Shown here piece after piece: positions 35,281 to 43,395 of a stretch of DNA of 64,000 bases. The notes under the pieces were generated by a model that saw only the letters and a list, made by a program, of their open reading frames with translations, had not been told where the DNA came from and did not search any database. Every line of letters starts with the position of its first letter. The stretch's first letter is position 1. This stretch comes from Acidobacteriota bacterium (GTDB lineage: Bacteria; Acidobacteriota; Terriglobia; UBA7540): NCBI GenBank assembly GCA_021817045.1, contig JAKAWG010000015.1, positions 1 to 64,000 on the forward strand, in the 5' to 3' direction. The position numbers and the translations under genes were made by a program.

Positions 35281-35980
35281 GCGAGAACCCCAGATGACGA
35301 CCAGGAAAATCTTGCTCGTGGAGGACGAGCCGGGACTGATTCTGACGCTCCAGGATCGGCTGCGGAGCGAAGGTTATGACGTGGAGGCGGTGCAGGATGG
35401 AGCGCGAGGTTATGAGCGTGCCCTAACCGGGGGCTTTGATCTCATCGTGCTCGATCTCATGCTCCCGCACAAGGGCGGGCTCGACATTTGCCGCGACCTG
35501 CGCCAGCGAGGAGTGGCGACGCCGGTCCTCATGCTCACCGCACGCGGACAAGTGGTGGACAAGGTGGTCGGCCTGAAGATTGGCGCGGACGACTATGTCA
35601 CCAAACCCTTCGAGATGCTCGAGCTGCTGGCTCGGATCGAGGCGCTGCTGCGGCGCCGAGTCGAAGCGCTGGCCGAAGAAACGTCCTTTCAGCTCGGGAA
35701 GCTACGTGTGGATTTCCGCTCAACGGCGGTGTGGCGCGATGGCGAGCCGGTGGCGCTTTCGGCCCGCGAGTTTCAGTTGCTGCGCTACCTCGTCGAGCAT
35801 CGTGGCGAGACCCTTTCCCGTGAAAAGCTGCTCAAGAGCGTCTGGGGATACGAAACGACCCCGAATACGCGCACCGTCGACGTTCACATTGCCTGGCTGC
35901 GGCAAAAACTCGAGGAAGATCCTCACCACCCTCAGTTGATCCTTACGATCCAGGGATTGGGTTACAAGTTCGCAGGCTAG
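35273..35980 (+). CDS. OmpR/PhoB-type response regulator
   Basis: DNA-binding partner of the preceding kinase. Receiver domain: KILLVEDEPGLILTLQDRL, phospho-Asp in IVLDLMLPHKGG (residue 54 counted from MTTRK), Thr in MLTARGQ and Lys in YVTKPFEMLEL. Winged-helix domain: ALSAREFQLLRYLVEHRGET, LLKSVWGYE and RTVDVHIAWLRQKLEEDP. Starts at 35273 (8-bp overlap with the kinase) and 35294 are both possible. Targets are unknown; the nearby glycosidase genes are candidates. Confidence 0.92.
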   Translation: MAEREPQMTTRKILLVEDEPGLILTLQDRLRSEGYDVEAVQDGARGYERALTGGFDLIVLDLMLPHKGGLDICRDLRQRGVATPVLMLTARGQVVDKVVGLKIGADDYVTKPFEMLELLARIEALLRRRVEALAEETSFQLGKLRVDFRSTAVWRDGEPVALSAREFQLLRYLVEHRGETLSREKLLKSVWGYETTPNTRTVDVHIAWLRQKLEEDPHHPQLILTIQGLGYKFAG

Positions 35981-36052
35981 TCATTGGCTTCATGCGCCAT
36001 CCTGCGGATAAATGCCCGACGGCCGCCTGAACGTCTGAGCCCTCGGCTCGCT

Positions 36053-37084
36053 TCACCACTCGTAAAACCACACGTAACTCGTTAACCGGCTTGATTGGGG
36101 TGAGCCATAGGGCTTTCCGCTCTTTTCCTCCCCGTTTCGCCACACCAACCGCCATGCTTTCTGAAAAATCAGCGGGTCTTCCACGTGAAAACGGTAGGCC
36201 GAAAACCGGCAAGTCCCGGACGCGTCCACTTCCTTATGAGTAAGTCCGGCGAGGGGCAAGTGGTACATACCGCGGTTAAAATAATAGGTGCCCAGAAAGT
36301 AATCTTCGGTCCCGGAAGAGAGCAGGATAGGTTCTTTCACGCCTTTGACGTAGGCCCTCATCATCCCTTCGAGAAAATTCCAATTCTTGCTGGCCACTGC
36401 GAGCGTGACCTGGTAAACGGCCCCGGGACCCGGCGAGGTCGCAAGGTCAATCATCTGGAACGGCTTGAGTGTAATGTTCCGGCACACCTGGAGTTGCAAG
36501 CGCGCCGTGGCGGGCAGACGAATATTTCCGAGGTACACCGGAAGGTTCTCAACGCCACGCAGGATCCACCAGAAAATTTGAGGCTTCTCCACTCCAGCTC
36601 CCAACTCGCCGGTGACCCGGATACTTTTTCCAAAGGGAATGCGGTAGGTGTTGTAGAGCCCGCTCGGCTGTCCTGTCTTGCCCACACGACTGGTCCCCCA
36701 GGGCGCTGCTGGATCATCCCAGCCAATTCCGTGGCCCAGGAAAAGTTCCATGTCGATCGAAGGCGTCGCCTCGCCGTCCACGTAGATCCGAACCCGCGTC
36801 CTCTCGAATCCCGGCCAGTCGCCTCCAAACCACATATGAGTCAGGCACCCTGTTCCGTTGTGCTGCAACAGAACCACCTCGCGGCCGGGATAGAGCTTTT
36901 CCGCCTTGCCGGCCGTCCCAAACGTCTTCAGGTTCCTGGCGTCGGTTGCCTGGTCGGCAACGAGGCTGGCAATCCGAGCCTTCGCGGCTGAGCTGCCGGC
37001 CACCGCAAGAGCGATTAGGGCGAGCTCCAGGAAATTGAGTCGTGCCCGCCTCACCCCTGACCGGGCCAAATTCTGTTTCCTCAT
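36053..37084 (-). CDS. Secreted DUF2961 / GH172-type protein
   Basis: DUF2961 proteins include enzymes of family GH172, which act on fructofuranosides and arabinofuranosides. Visible landmarks are HNGTGCLTHMWFGGDWPGFE, YVDGEATPSIDMELF, the glutamate-containing LLSSGTEDYFLGTYYFNRG, and GLTHKEVDASGTCRFSAYRF. The ATG at 37084 has GAGGGA about 8 bp upstream and gives an N-terminal signal (LNFLELALIALAVAGSSAAKA). The longer reading through 37387 overlaps the neighbour and lacks family likeness. The 343-residue size is typical. Last gene of the minus-strand run GH2 - dehydratase - DUF2961. Confidence 0.8.
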   Translation of the reverse strand: MRKQNLARSGVRRARLNFLELALIALAVAGSSAAKARIASLVADQATDARNLKTFGTAGKAEKLYPGREVVLLQHNGTGCLTHMWFGGDWPGFERTRVRIYVDGEATPSIDMELFLGHGIGWDDPAAPWGTSRVGKTGQPSGLYNTYRIPFGKSIRVTGELGAGVEKPQIFWWILRGVENLPVYLGNIRLPATARLQLQVCRNITLKPFQMIDLATSPGPGAVYQVTLAVASKNWNFLEGMMRAYVKGVKEPILLSSGTEDYFLGTYYFNRGMYHLPLAGLTHKEVDASGTCRFSAYRFHVEDPLIFQKAWRLVWRNGEEKSGKPYGSPQSSRLTSYVWFYEW

Positions 37085-37254
37085 CGCCGAATCCCTCGAA
37101 TTTTTGGATTTTCTGTGTGCTCTCAGCCGGCGCACAGGGCTGGCCTTCTGTGTGCGCCATCCTCGAAAACATGGGCATCCGTACGCAACCTTGGTTTCAG
37201 GAAATCGCACACCGCTCCGCAGAGGTCGCGCCCGCCTCACCAGGGTTGCGAGTT

Positions 37255-38529
37255 TCACCAGTTCGTATACGACCCGTCGGGCCGGGCCAACATGGGGATG
37301 GGCCGCGAACGCTCGGAGATCTCGGCAACAAGCTTGAGTGGCTTGGTGTCCAGAGTCACTCCTAATCCAGGGCGGCGGTTGGGCCACAGTTTCCCGTTAC
37401 GGAAGTCGTAGTGTTCAGGCAGGTGCGGATAGTGAGCCTCTCCCGTGCGGAGCATCTCCATCATCACCGGCCCCGGAAAAGCGCTGCAAGCGTGGACGAG
37501 CGCGGCCTCGGAGAGAGGACCGGTGAAGTGCGGGATCAGCCCGACGTAATGAGTCTCGGCAAGCGCGGCGATTTTCATATATTCGGTTATGCCGCCGACG
37601 TTCGGCAGGGTAACCCGGGCGTAGTCGATGAGCTGGTTTTCGATCAGCCAGCGAATGTCCCATTTGGAGCCGAACTGCTCGCCCACGGCGATAGGAACTT
37701 TGACGTGAGCGCGCAACTCGCGATAAACACCCGAATTCTCCGAGCGGATCAAGTCCTCCGCAAAATAAGGCTCCAGCGGCTCAATCAGCGTGGACAGGCG
37801 CACGGCATCCGGGAAATCGAGCCGGGTGTGGTAATCCAGAGCCCAGTCGCCCTGGGGTCCAACGCCCTCCCGAATCTGAACACAATCTTGATACGTCTGT
37901 CGGACTGCCTGATGCGAATTAAACGGCTGGCCGGGCAGTGGGTCAGCGGTGGCATACCGGAAGGCGCGAAAACCCGCGTCGATGCAGGCGTGGGCGGTTT
38001 CCTTGAGCGAGCCATCGCTCGGAAACGCCGTCGAATAACATTCCACATGGTCGCGAGCCAGCCCGCCGAGCAGTTCGTAAACGGGCACTCCCAGCACCTT
38101 GCCCTTGATGTCCCACAGCGCGAGGTCGATGGCGCCCAGCGCATCCAGCTTCTCGCGCCCGGCGGGATAGAAATAGCCGCGAAACATCACCTGCCACAAG
38201 TGGTCGGTGCGAAATGGGTCTGAGCCGATGATCATCGCTGCGCACTGAGTCACCGTGTCTGGCGCGCCGCCCTCCCCGATTCCGGTAATACCGGCGTCGG
38301 TCTCAACCGTGACAATGTTGGAACTCTGATTGAATGCCGGCGGCGAGAGCGGGTTGTGATAAAAACGAACGCGAGTGATTTTCATCCCGAACGGCCTGGC
38401 AGGCAAGTTGCTCGCCGGACGGCTCAGAGACCGACCCGCAGCCTGACCCGTCTTGGCCGGTCCCGCCGTGGCCGCCAGCGCCGCTGTTCCCGCCATCCCT
38501 GCCCTGCGCAAAAACGCTCGCCGTTTCAT
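37255..38529 (-). CDS. Enolase-superfamily dehydratase, galactonate dehydratase-like, Tat-exported
   Basis: Mandelate racemase/muconate lactonizing enzyme family. The metal ligands are D232 (WALDYH), E258 (YFAEDL) and E284 (VGEQFG); H234 and H334 (LIPHFTGPLS) are candidate catalytic bases. The spacings D-x-H, +26, +26 and +50 match what I recall for D-galactonate dehydratase (D183/H185, E209, E235, H285). The start at 38529 has AAGGAGG 6 bp upstream. It opens with MKRRAFLRRAGMAGTAALAA, a Tat-type signal, which is odd for a sugar-acid dehydratase normally found in the cytoplasm. It lies downstream of the GH2 gene after a terminator and 170 bp before the DUF2961 gene. Confidence 0.88.
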   Translation of the reverse strand: MKRRAFLRRAGMAGTAALAATAGPAKTGQAAGRSLSRPASNLPARPFGMKITRVRFYHNPLSPPAFNQSSNIVTVETDAGITGIGEGGAPDTVTQCAAMIIGSDPFRTDHLWQVMFRGYFYPAGREKLDALGAIDLALWDIKGKVLGVPVYELLGGLARDHVECYSTAFPSDGSLKETAHACIDAGFRAFRYATADPLPGQPFNSHQAVRQTYQDCVQIREGVGPQGDWALDYHTRLDFPDAVRLSTLIEPLEPYFAEDLIRSENSGVYRELRAHVKVPIAVGEQFGSKWDIRWLIENQLIDYARVTLPNVGGITEYMKIAALAETHYVGLIPHFTGPLSEAALVHACSAFPGPVMMEMLRTGEAHYPHLPEHYDFRNGKLWPNRRPGLGVTLDTKPLKLVAEISERSRPIPMLARPDGSYTNW

Positions 38530-38659
38530 TCGTTCCTCCTTTTGTTGATAATCTGGGCATTCAACCAATCGTCCGTGTGTAGGACTGTGCCATTACGGAC
38601 GATTCATGAAGGGAATCACGCTCCCCGAAGGGTAGGGTTTTTAACCCCCGCCGAAAAAG

Positions 38660-38683
38660 GGCACGGTTAAACCGTGCCTTTCC
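38660..38683 (-). terminator. Rho-independent terminator after the GH2 gene
   Basis: GGCACGGTTAAACCGTGCC (38660-38678) is a near-perfect hairpin with a 9-bp stem. On the minus strand it is followed by a CTTTTT run (forward AAAAAG at 38654-38659), the direction needed to end the GH2 transcript 40 bp after its stop. Confidence 0.7.
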
Positions 38684-38717
38684 ACTCCTGTCCGAACCCT
38701 TACGATCCCGGGCAAAC

Positions 38718-41141
38718 CTATCCGGCGCGCGGGCCGTGCTCCACGGTCATCGCAAAAATAGCCAGCGCCGGCTGGTTAACCTTTAGCGTCAAATGGAGAC
38801 TCTCGATCCTGGTGCTGTCAACCGGTACCGGCCACAGCAACGCCTGATAGTGCTCCCGGGCAACGTCTTTCACGAACATGAGCGCGCGCTGGGCTGCTGT
38901 AGTTACCGGGTTGATCCGCGTGGCCATATAGATGAGATTTGCTTGCGCCGCCTCGAACCCATTACGAATTGGAAGTCTTCGCTCCTTTCCATTCGAATAT
39001 CGAAGCCGGTACGTTGCCACTTGCTCTCCCTCCTGCCCCACGGCCGGAAACCCAACCGGAAATGTCACTTGGCCTAAGATGTGCACCCGTACTCCTGCAA
39101 GGCCCACAGGGATGCTAATCTCAGGCACTTCGGGCGTCAGAATAAGCGGACGGACGTATCCGTTCACCACTGGCACACGGAAAGGTATGCCCGCAATCTT
39201 CACCTCCGGGACCTGCCAAAGCAGAAATTTCTCCCCCGTCTTTTGCCATTGGTCACGGGCCATCGGATCCGCCGCCCAATTTTTCGCCATGAGATTTTCG
39301 AATGCCGCCCAGGAGCGCTTGCCATTCGTTGTTTCTATGTGCGATTGGAGATCCACAGGGGTGAAGCTGCTTCCCGGCGATGCCGCCGGATGCCTTAACG
39401 GAACCACCGTCGGGCGGGTTGGCTTTCGCATTACCCTTTCCAGTCGGTCTTCAAATAGCCTCGCGAGCTCCATGTAAACTTCAGCGCGCGGCTCGCGATT
39501 CTGCGTCACGACGCCTTCGGTCAGAACTCCGTCGTGCATCATCCACCCTTCGCGGGAAAACTGCATCATGTCAGCCCATTCCCAGTAGGAAGCTCCTGCC
39601 ATCTGCTTCGCCTGCGAGAGTTCAATCAACGTGTCTACGGTGCTCTCCATCACCGGGCGCGACTGGCCGAAAACCATGGCGCCCCACTCGGTGGCCGTGA
39701 AGGGCTTGCTGGGTCCGTAAAATTGGGCGGCGCGCCGGAATCGATCGGGATCGAATGTATAAAGATGCTGATCGAAAAAGTCCATACCGGCCTGCTCATA
39801 GATTGGCTTGGCCTGCTCCATCGGCATGTCATTCGCGAACGAGACCGGCCGGGCCAGCGGATCCAGCTTGCGGCACCGTGCCTTTCCCTCCTTTAAATAT
39901 TCCACCGTCAGCTTACACTCGTTTCCCAGCAACCAGGCAAACACAGAAGGCGAGTTCCAATCTCTACGAATCGTGCGCTCCATAATGCTATATCCAAGCT
40001 CGATCATCGGCTCTGGCATCGTCGTAAAGTCCATTCCCCAATACCCCGGCTCCTCGCTCACCAGCAATCCCAGTTCATCCGCCAGTTCAACAATGTGCCG
40101 GTGATGCGGGTAATGAACCAAACGCACAAAATTGCATCCCAGTTCCTTGATCATCGTGCAGTCCAGTTCCATCTGCGCCGGAGTCAGCGTGAACCCTTGC
40201 CCCTTCCACATGTCGTGCCGGCACACACCCTTCAGCACCAAGGGCACGCCGTTGAGAAAGAACTGACTGCCTTGTATCGTCACTTCCCGGAAACCCGTTC
40301 GCGTGCTCCAGCGATCTACTCCTTGGCCGCTTTGCAAAGTCACGATCAACGTATAAAGATTAGGAGCTTCAGGCGACCATAAAGCGGGCGCGCAAACACT
40401 AAACGGCAACTGGACTTCGGTGATCCCTGGCCTCATCTGAAAACTCTTCTCGGCGTGCGCCACTTCCGCGTGCACATGCTCCAGCTTCACTTCCACCCGC
40501 GCCGGGCCTGCCTTCGGTGAGGAAACAAACACGGTCGTCCCGCAGCGCGCTTGTGCGTCATCGAGGTCGTAACCAAACTTGGCATTGTCGACGAAAGCGG
40601 CAGGCCGTAACTCTGCATAGACGTCCCGGATGATCCCCCCATACGCCTCCCACCCTCCCATGTTCACGCCCAGCGCGACTTCATCTTTCCCTTCGCCGTT
40701 CGGGCCCGAAGCAAGATCCACAATTTCTACTTCTACGCGATTGATACCTTCTTTCGCGCTTGAAGTGAAGTCAAACTCGTAGGGTAAATACGGCCCCATC
40801 GTCCCCACCACCCTGCCATCCACCGAAGCTTGCCCATAATAGGTGATCGCATCGAAGTGCAGGATCGCCCGCTGCCGGACGGAAAGACGAGGCAAAACGA
40901 AAGGACGCTGGAGGCGATAGAAACCCATCGGGCGCTGGGAGGATGGAACCGTAAGTCGATCATAGAAGACGCCCGCGACGTACCGCTCCCACTCGCCGCC
41001 TAAGCCAATCCGAAGCCGCGCTGAGGAATCCGGCGTTGGCTCAGATGCGGCCGAAGCGGCTAGAGATCCTGATACCATCGGCGCGACCGCGGCAGAGCCG
41101 GCAGCGATCACGAATCTTCTGCGGTCAATCGTGTGGGCCAT
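38718..41141 (-). CDS. GH2 family glycoside hydrolase, Tat-exported
   Basis: Beta-galactosidase/glucuronidase/mannosidase superfamily. Residues 1-33 are a Tat signal (TIDRRRFVIAAGSAAVAP). Residues about 45-185 are the jelly-roll sugar-binding domain (LHFDAITYYGQASVDGRVVG), 190-290 the Ig-like domain, and from about 292 the barrel (FFLNGVPLVLKGVCRHDMW; FVRLVHYPHHRHIVELADEL). Acid/base is E408 in WLLGNECK, nucleophile E485 in FTATEWGAMVF. About 220 residues after the barrel form an extra beta-rich C-terminal part. Glucuronidase-type and galactosidase-type members share these marks, so the sugar is not fixed. A terminator follows; about 1 kb of non-coding DNA separates it from the divergent receptor stub. 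Confidence 0.9.
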   Translation of the reverse strand: MAHTIDRRRFVIAAGSAAVAPMVSGSLAASAASEPTPDSSARLRIGLGGEWERYVAGVFYDRLTVPSSQRPMGFYRLQRPFVLPRLSVRQRAILHFDAITYYGQASVDGRVVGTMGPYLPYEFDFTSSAKEGINRVEVEIVDLASGPNGEGKDEVALGVNMGGWEAYGGIIRDVYAELRPAAFVDNAKFGYDLDDAQARCGTTVFVSSPKAGPARVEVKLEHVHAEVAHAEKSFQMRPGITEVQLPFSVCAPALWSPEAPNLYTLIVTLQSGQGVDRWSTRTGFREVTIQGSQFFLNGVPLVLKGVCRHDMWKGQGFTLTPAQMELDCTMIKELGCNFVRLVHYPHHRHIVELADELGLLVSEEPGYWGMDFTTMPEPMIELGYSIMERTIRRDWNSPSVFAWLLGNECKLTVEYLKEGKARCRKLDPLARPVSFANDMPMEQAKPIYEQAGMDFFDQHLYTFDPDRFRRAAQFYGPSKPFTATEWGAMVFGQSRPVMESTVDTLIELSQAKQMAGASYWEWADMMQFSREGWMMHDGVLTEGVVTQNREPRAEVYMELARLFEDRLERVMRKPTRPTVVPLRHPAASPGSSFTPVDLQSHIETTNGKRSWAAFENLMAKNWAADPMARDQWQKTGEKFLLWQVPEVKIAGIPFRVPVVNGYVRPLILTPEVPEISIPVGLAGVRVHILGQVTFPVGFPAVGQEGEQVATYRLRYSNGKERRLPIRNGFEAAQANLIYMATRINPVTTAAQRALMFVKDVAREHYQALLWPVPVDSTRIESLHLTLKVNQPALAIFAMTVEHGPRAG

Positions 41142-41659
41142 CTCATGCTCCTTATTGAAGCCACCAAGTCAAGTTCGATTAAATGACGTCAGGCCATCTT
41201 AAGCCAAATGGACCTCGTTGGCGATGCATTCCTTCTTCAGTGCAACCGGAGGAGGGATAGTCCTGGGTGCAAGAAGTCTTCGAGCGTCACGCCGATAAAC
41301 TAGAGCGCCGCCCAACGTCCTGTGTTTTGAGAACGGAACTGGAACCTCATCGGCGGGAAGAAATCCGGACGAATCGAAATGGGAACAATCCTCCAACCGA
41401 GGTGTTGCACTCCAAGTCCAGGTGACTGGGACTCCGCCAGTATCGCTGAGCAAAAGCCCTTGACAAGGCGTCAAAGGTGATATATGACATCGTAGTTGCT
41501 CCTGGCCAAAGTACGATAGCTTCACCGGGGAGCATCATCCGAAAGTAAAGGGACTGGATCGTACCAGGATCACTGGGGCGGCGCTCCGGGTGCAAAGCGC
41601 ACATCGCGAACGAACGTCCGTCCGTTGCGACTGAGAGAAGACTAGGGATGGCAGACAGT

Positions 41660-41702
41660 AAAAAAACTGTCTTATCTGTCTCACTCGTCTCCCCTGTCTC
41701 AG
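41660..41702. repeat. GTCTC-rich repeat, second copy
   Basis: AAAAACTGTCTTATCTGTCT continues with TCACTCGTCTCC and CCTGTCTCA. It aligns without gaps to 28254-28292, with about 33 of 40 bases identical, and the similarity weakly continues for 20 bp beyond. The inverted partner present near 28390 was not found here. Confidence 0.6.
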
Positions 41703-41903
41703 TCGACCGTGCCACGATAGAAGTGGTGAACTGTGATTGGCGAATTGCCATTAAGATTAAATAACCGTGCCTATGATGAGACCGCCGATTTCTCCGCGCT
41801 CTTCCAAGCCTTGCCACAGAGAGCGCAAAGGGTCTCCGTGGCCTCAATGTTAAAACTCCTGGGGCAGAGGGATACAGCAAATGCATAAAAGATTGTTTAT
41901 GGA

Positions 41904-42022
41904 GGAACAAATTGAATTCAATTCATTGGAAACAAAGGATCATTGAAGAAACAATTTAGGAACAATTTCCCTGAATTCATGTATCTTGCTGAATCGAAAA
42001 GAGTAATCATTGAAATTGTTCC
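41904..42022. promoter_or_regulatory. Cluster of GRAACAAWTT half-sites upstream of the receptor stub
   Basis: GGAACAAATT (41904), GAAACAATTT (41948), GGAACAATTT (41959) and the inverted AAATTGTTCC (42013-42022) lie within 120 bp. The 41959-41969 and 42012-42022 sites are exact 11-bp inverted repeats. This is an AT-rich island in GC-rich DNA, 120-240 bp before the start codon at 42143, and fits a multi-site operator or promoter region. Confidence 0.5.
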
Positions 42023-42142
42023 TCGAGACCAAAGTTGCAGAAAACATGACGGTTAGAGGAAAAATCGGCGAAAAAACAGAGTTTGTTTTTCCAAAACCAT
42101 GGCCATTTATGGCTCGAACATCTCGACTCTTGGAGGTCAACC

Positions 42143-42400
42143 ATGAACGGCGCACGTTTTTCGCGGCAGCGATCCATCAACCCCGCCCGGATCCCCCGGA
42201 GCCTTCTTGGCATCGTTGTAGCGAGCCCTCTGCTGATGGGGACCTTCTGCCGCAAAGCGAAGGCGCAGATTTACACGTCCGTCATCGTTGGAACGGTGAC
42301 CGACGCTTCTGGAGCCGTGATCCCCGGAGCCAGCGTCACCCTTCTAAACGTCAATACCGGGGTTACGGATAAGACCAATCCACGAATTGGCGGGAAGTGA
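42143..42400 (+). pseudogene. TonB-dependent receptor (Oar-like), truncated to its first 85 residues
   Basis: The start is well supported by GGAGG 7 bp upstream. After a signal peptide ending around CRKAKAQ comes IYTSVIVGTVTDASGAVIPG, then ASVTLLNVNTGV, the first two strands of the carboxypeptidase-regulatory domain found at the N-terminus of large Acidobacteriota outer-membrane receptors. Such receptors have roughly 1000-1200 residues. Here the frame leaves the family pattern after NVNTGVTDKTN and stops at 42400. The rest of the plug and the barrel are missing, and a TPR gene starts 14 bp later. An internal deletion or an assembly collapse between repeated receptor genes would produce this. 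Confidence 0.72.
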
Positions 42401-42414
42401 GATGATAGATCAAG

Positions 42415-43308
42415 ATGCGGGCCACAGCAGTCGTCTTAGCAACGCTCATCTGCGCTGGGTGTGTCACCGCCCAGCTTATGGCAAGGGCGCGATCACAAGG
42501 GAAGGCTTCGGAAGCGGGCTCCGTGCAGACGACTGCTGTGCCCGAAGGCGAAGTGGGACTCGTGCTGCTGAAGCAGGGGAAATTCGCGGAGGCAACTCAG
42601 GACCTTCAGCGAGCGGTTCGAGTTGAACCCGGTTCGTGGAAATATTCGCTGGCGCTCGCCGAGGCCTTTCTCGCCTCCAACTACAACTTTACCGGCCTGC
42701 GCTTTTTGTTGAACGTAAAGCCTCGGTTTCAAAGTCTGGCGGAATTCCACTATATTCTCGGGCTGGCGTATTATCTCTGTTACCGCTATGCCGAAGCCAT
42801 CAAGCAGTTCGAGACCTTTCCGCAAAACGATCCGAGGTTTAATCGCATTCCATTTCTCATCGGGAACTGCTATATGGGAATGAGTGATTTGAAAGAGGCG
42901 TCCAAATACTTTCGCAAAGCGATCAGCCTGAATCCGACCGAGGCGGATTACTACGTCTCGCTTGCGAAAATGCTCCGCATGGAAGGGCCCGCACACCTCG
43001 GTGAGGCAATCGAAGTGTTGAACAAGGCGCTCAGCCTCAAGCCGCAAGATCCGTATATCCGTCTTCATCTAGCAGCGTGTGAGCGTGGAGAGCGGGACTA
43101 CAAGGATGCTCAGGCACAACTCGAACAGTTGATCCGCGAACACCCCAAGTTCCAACCAGCTCGCTTGGCCCTTGCCGGCATTTACGAGCACGATCACGAC
43201 TGGGCGAAGGCGCGGCACGAGCGGGAAATCGCCGCTCAGCTAACGCCTCCGAAAACGTTCGTGGATCCGAGGATCGGTCCGGTCGCATCGACAACAACTC
43301 CACACTAA
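42415..43308 (+). CDS. TPR-repeat lipoprotein
   Basis: An envelope protein of 297 residues. The signal VVLATLICAGC ends in a lipobox. At least five TPR-like units follow, for example GLVLLKQGKFAEATQDLQRA, YILGLAYYLCYRYAEAIKQF, GNCYMGMSDLKEASKYFRKA and EAIEVLNKALSLKPQDPY. These are protein-binding scaffolds. In Acidobacteriota a TPR gene often follows a TonB-dependent receptor of the Oar type (recalled from memory), so its place after the receptor stub fits the view that a complete receptor once stood there. It is probably cotranscribed with the two downstream genes on the same strand. Confidence 0.82.
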   Translation: MRATAVVLATLICAGCVTAQLMARARSQGKASEAGSVQTTAVPEGEVGLVLLKQGKFAEATQDLQRAVRVEPGSWKYSLALAEAFLASNYNFTGLRFLLNVKPRFQSLAEFHYILGLAYYLCYRYAEAIKQFETFPQNDPRFNRIPFLIGNCYMGMSDLKEASKYFRKAISLNPTEADYYVSLAKMLRMEGPAHLGEAIEVLNKALSLKPQDPYIRLHLAACERGERDYKDAQAQLEQLIREHPKFQPARLALAGIYEHDHDWAKARHEREIAAQLTPPKTFVDPRIGPVASTTTPH

Positions 43309-43395
43309 TCTTCAGCTTCACCGGCTTGTACTTTTTCCGAACTGCAAAGAGCGGAACTGGCAAAATCAGGGACCATAAGAGTCAACGAGGGGGCA

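Larger units (their letters stand above)
41142..42142. other. Long intergenic region between GH2 and the receptor stub
   Basis: One kilobase without a convincing gene, carrying divergent promoters. Open frames on the minus strand (for example 41347-41910) consist partly of translated GTCTC repeats and show no family features. The part from 41870 to 42080 is strikingly AT-rich and contains a cluster of GGAACAATTT half-sites. Parts of 41200-41600 could be decayed coding sequence, but I cannot identify it. Confidence 0.6.

Noticed and set aside
37085-37387. N-terminal extension of the DUF2961 protein
   Set aside because: The segment overlaps the end of the dehydratase gene and is basic and low in complexity; a good Shine-Dalgarno and signal peptide support the start at 37084.
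41347-41910. Minus-strand open frame of 187 codons in the GH2-receptor gap
   Set aside because: Part of it is translated GTCTC repeat, composition is unlike a protein, and no ribosome-binding site or motif is seen.
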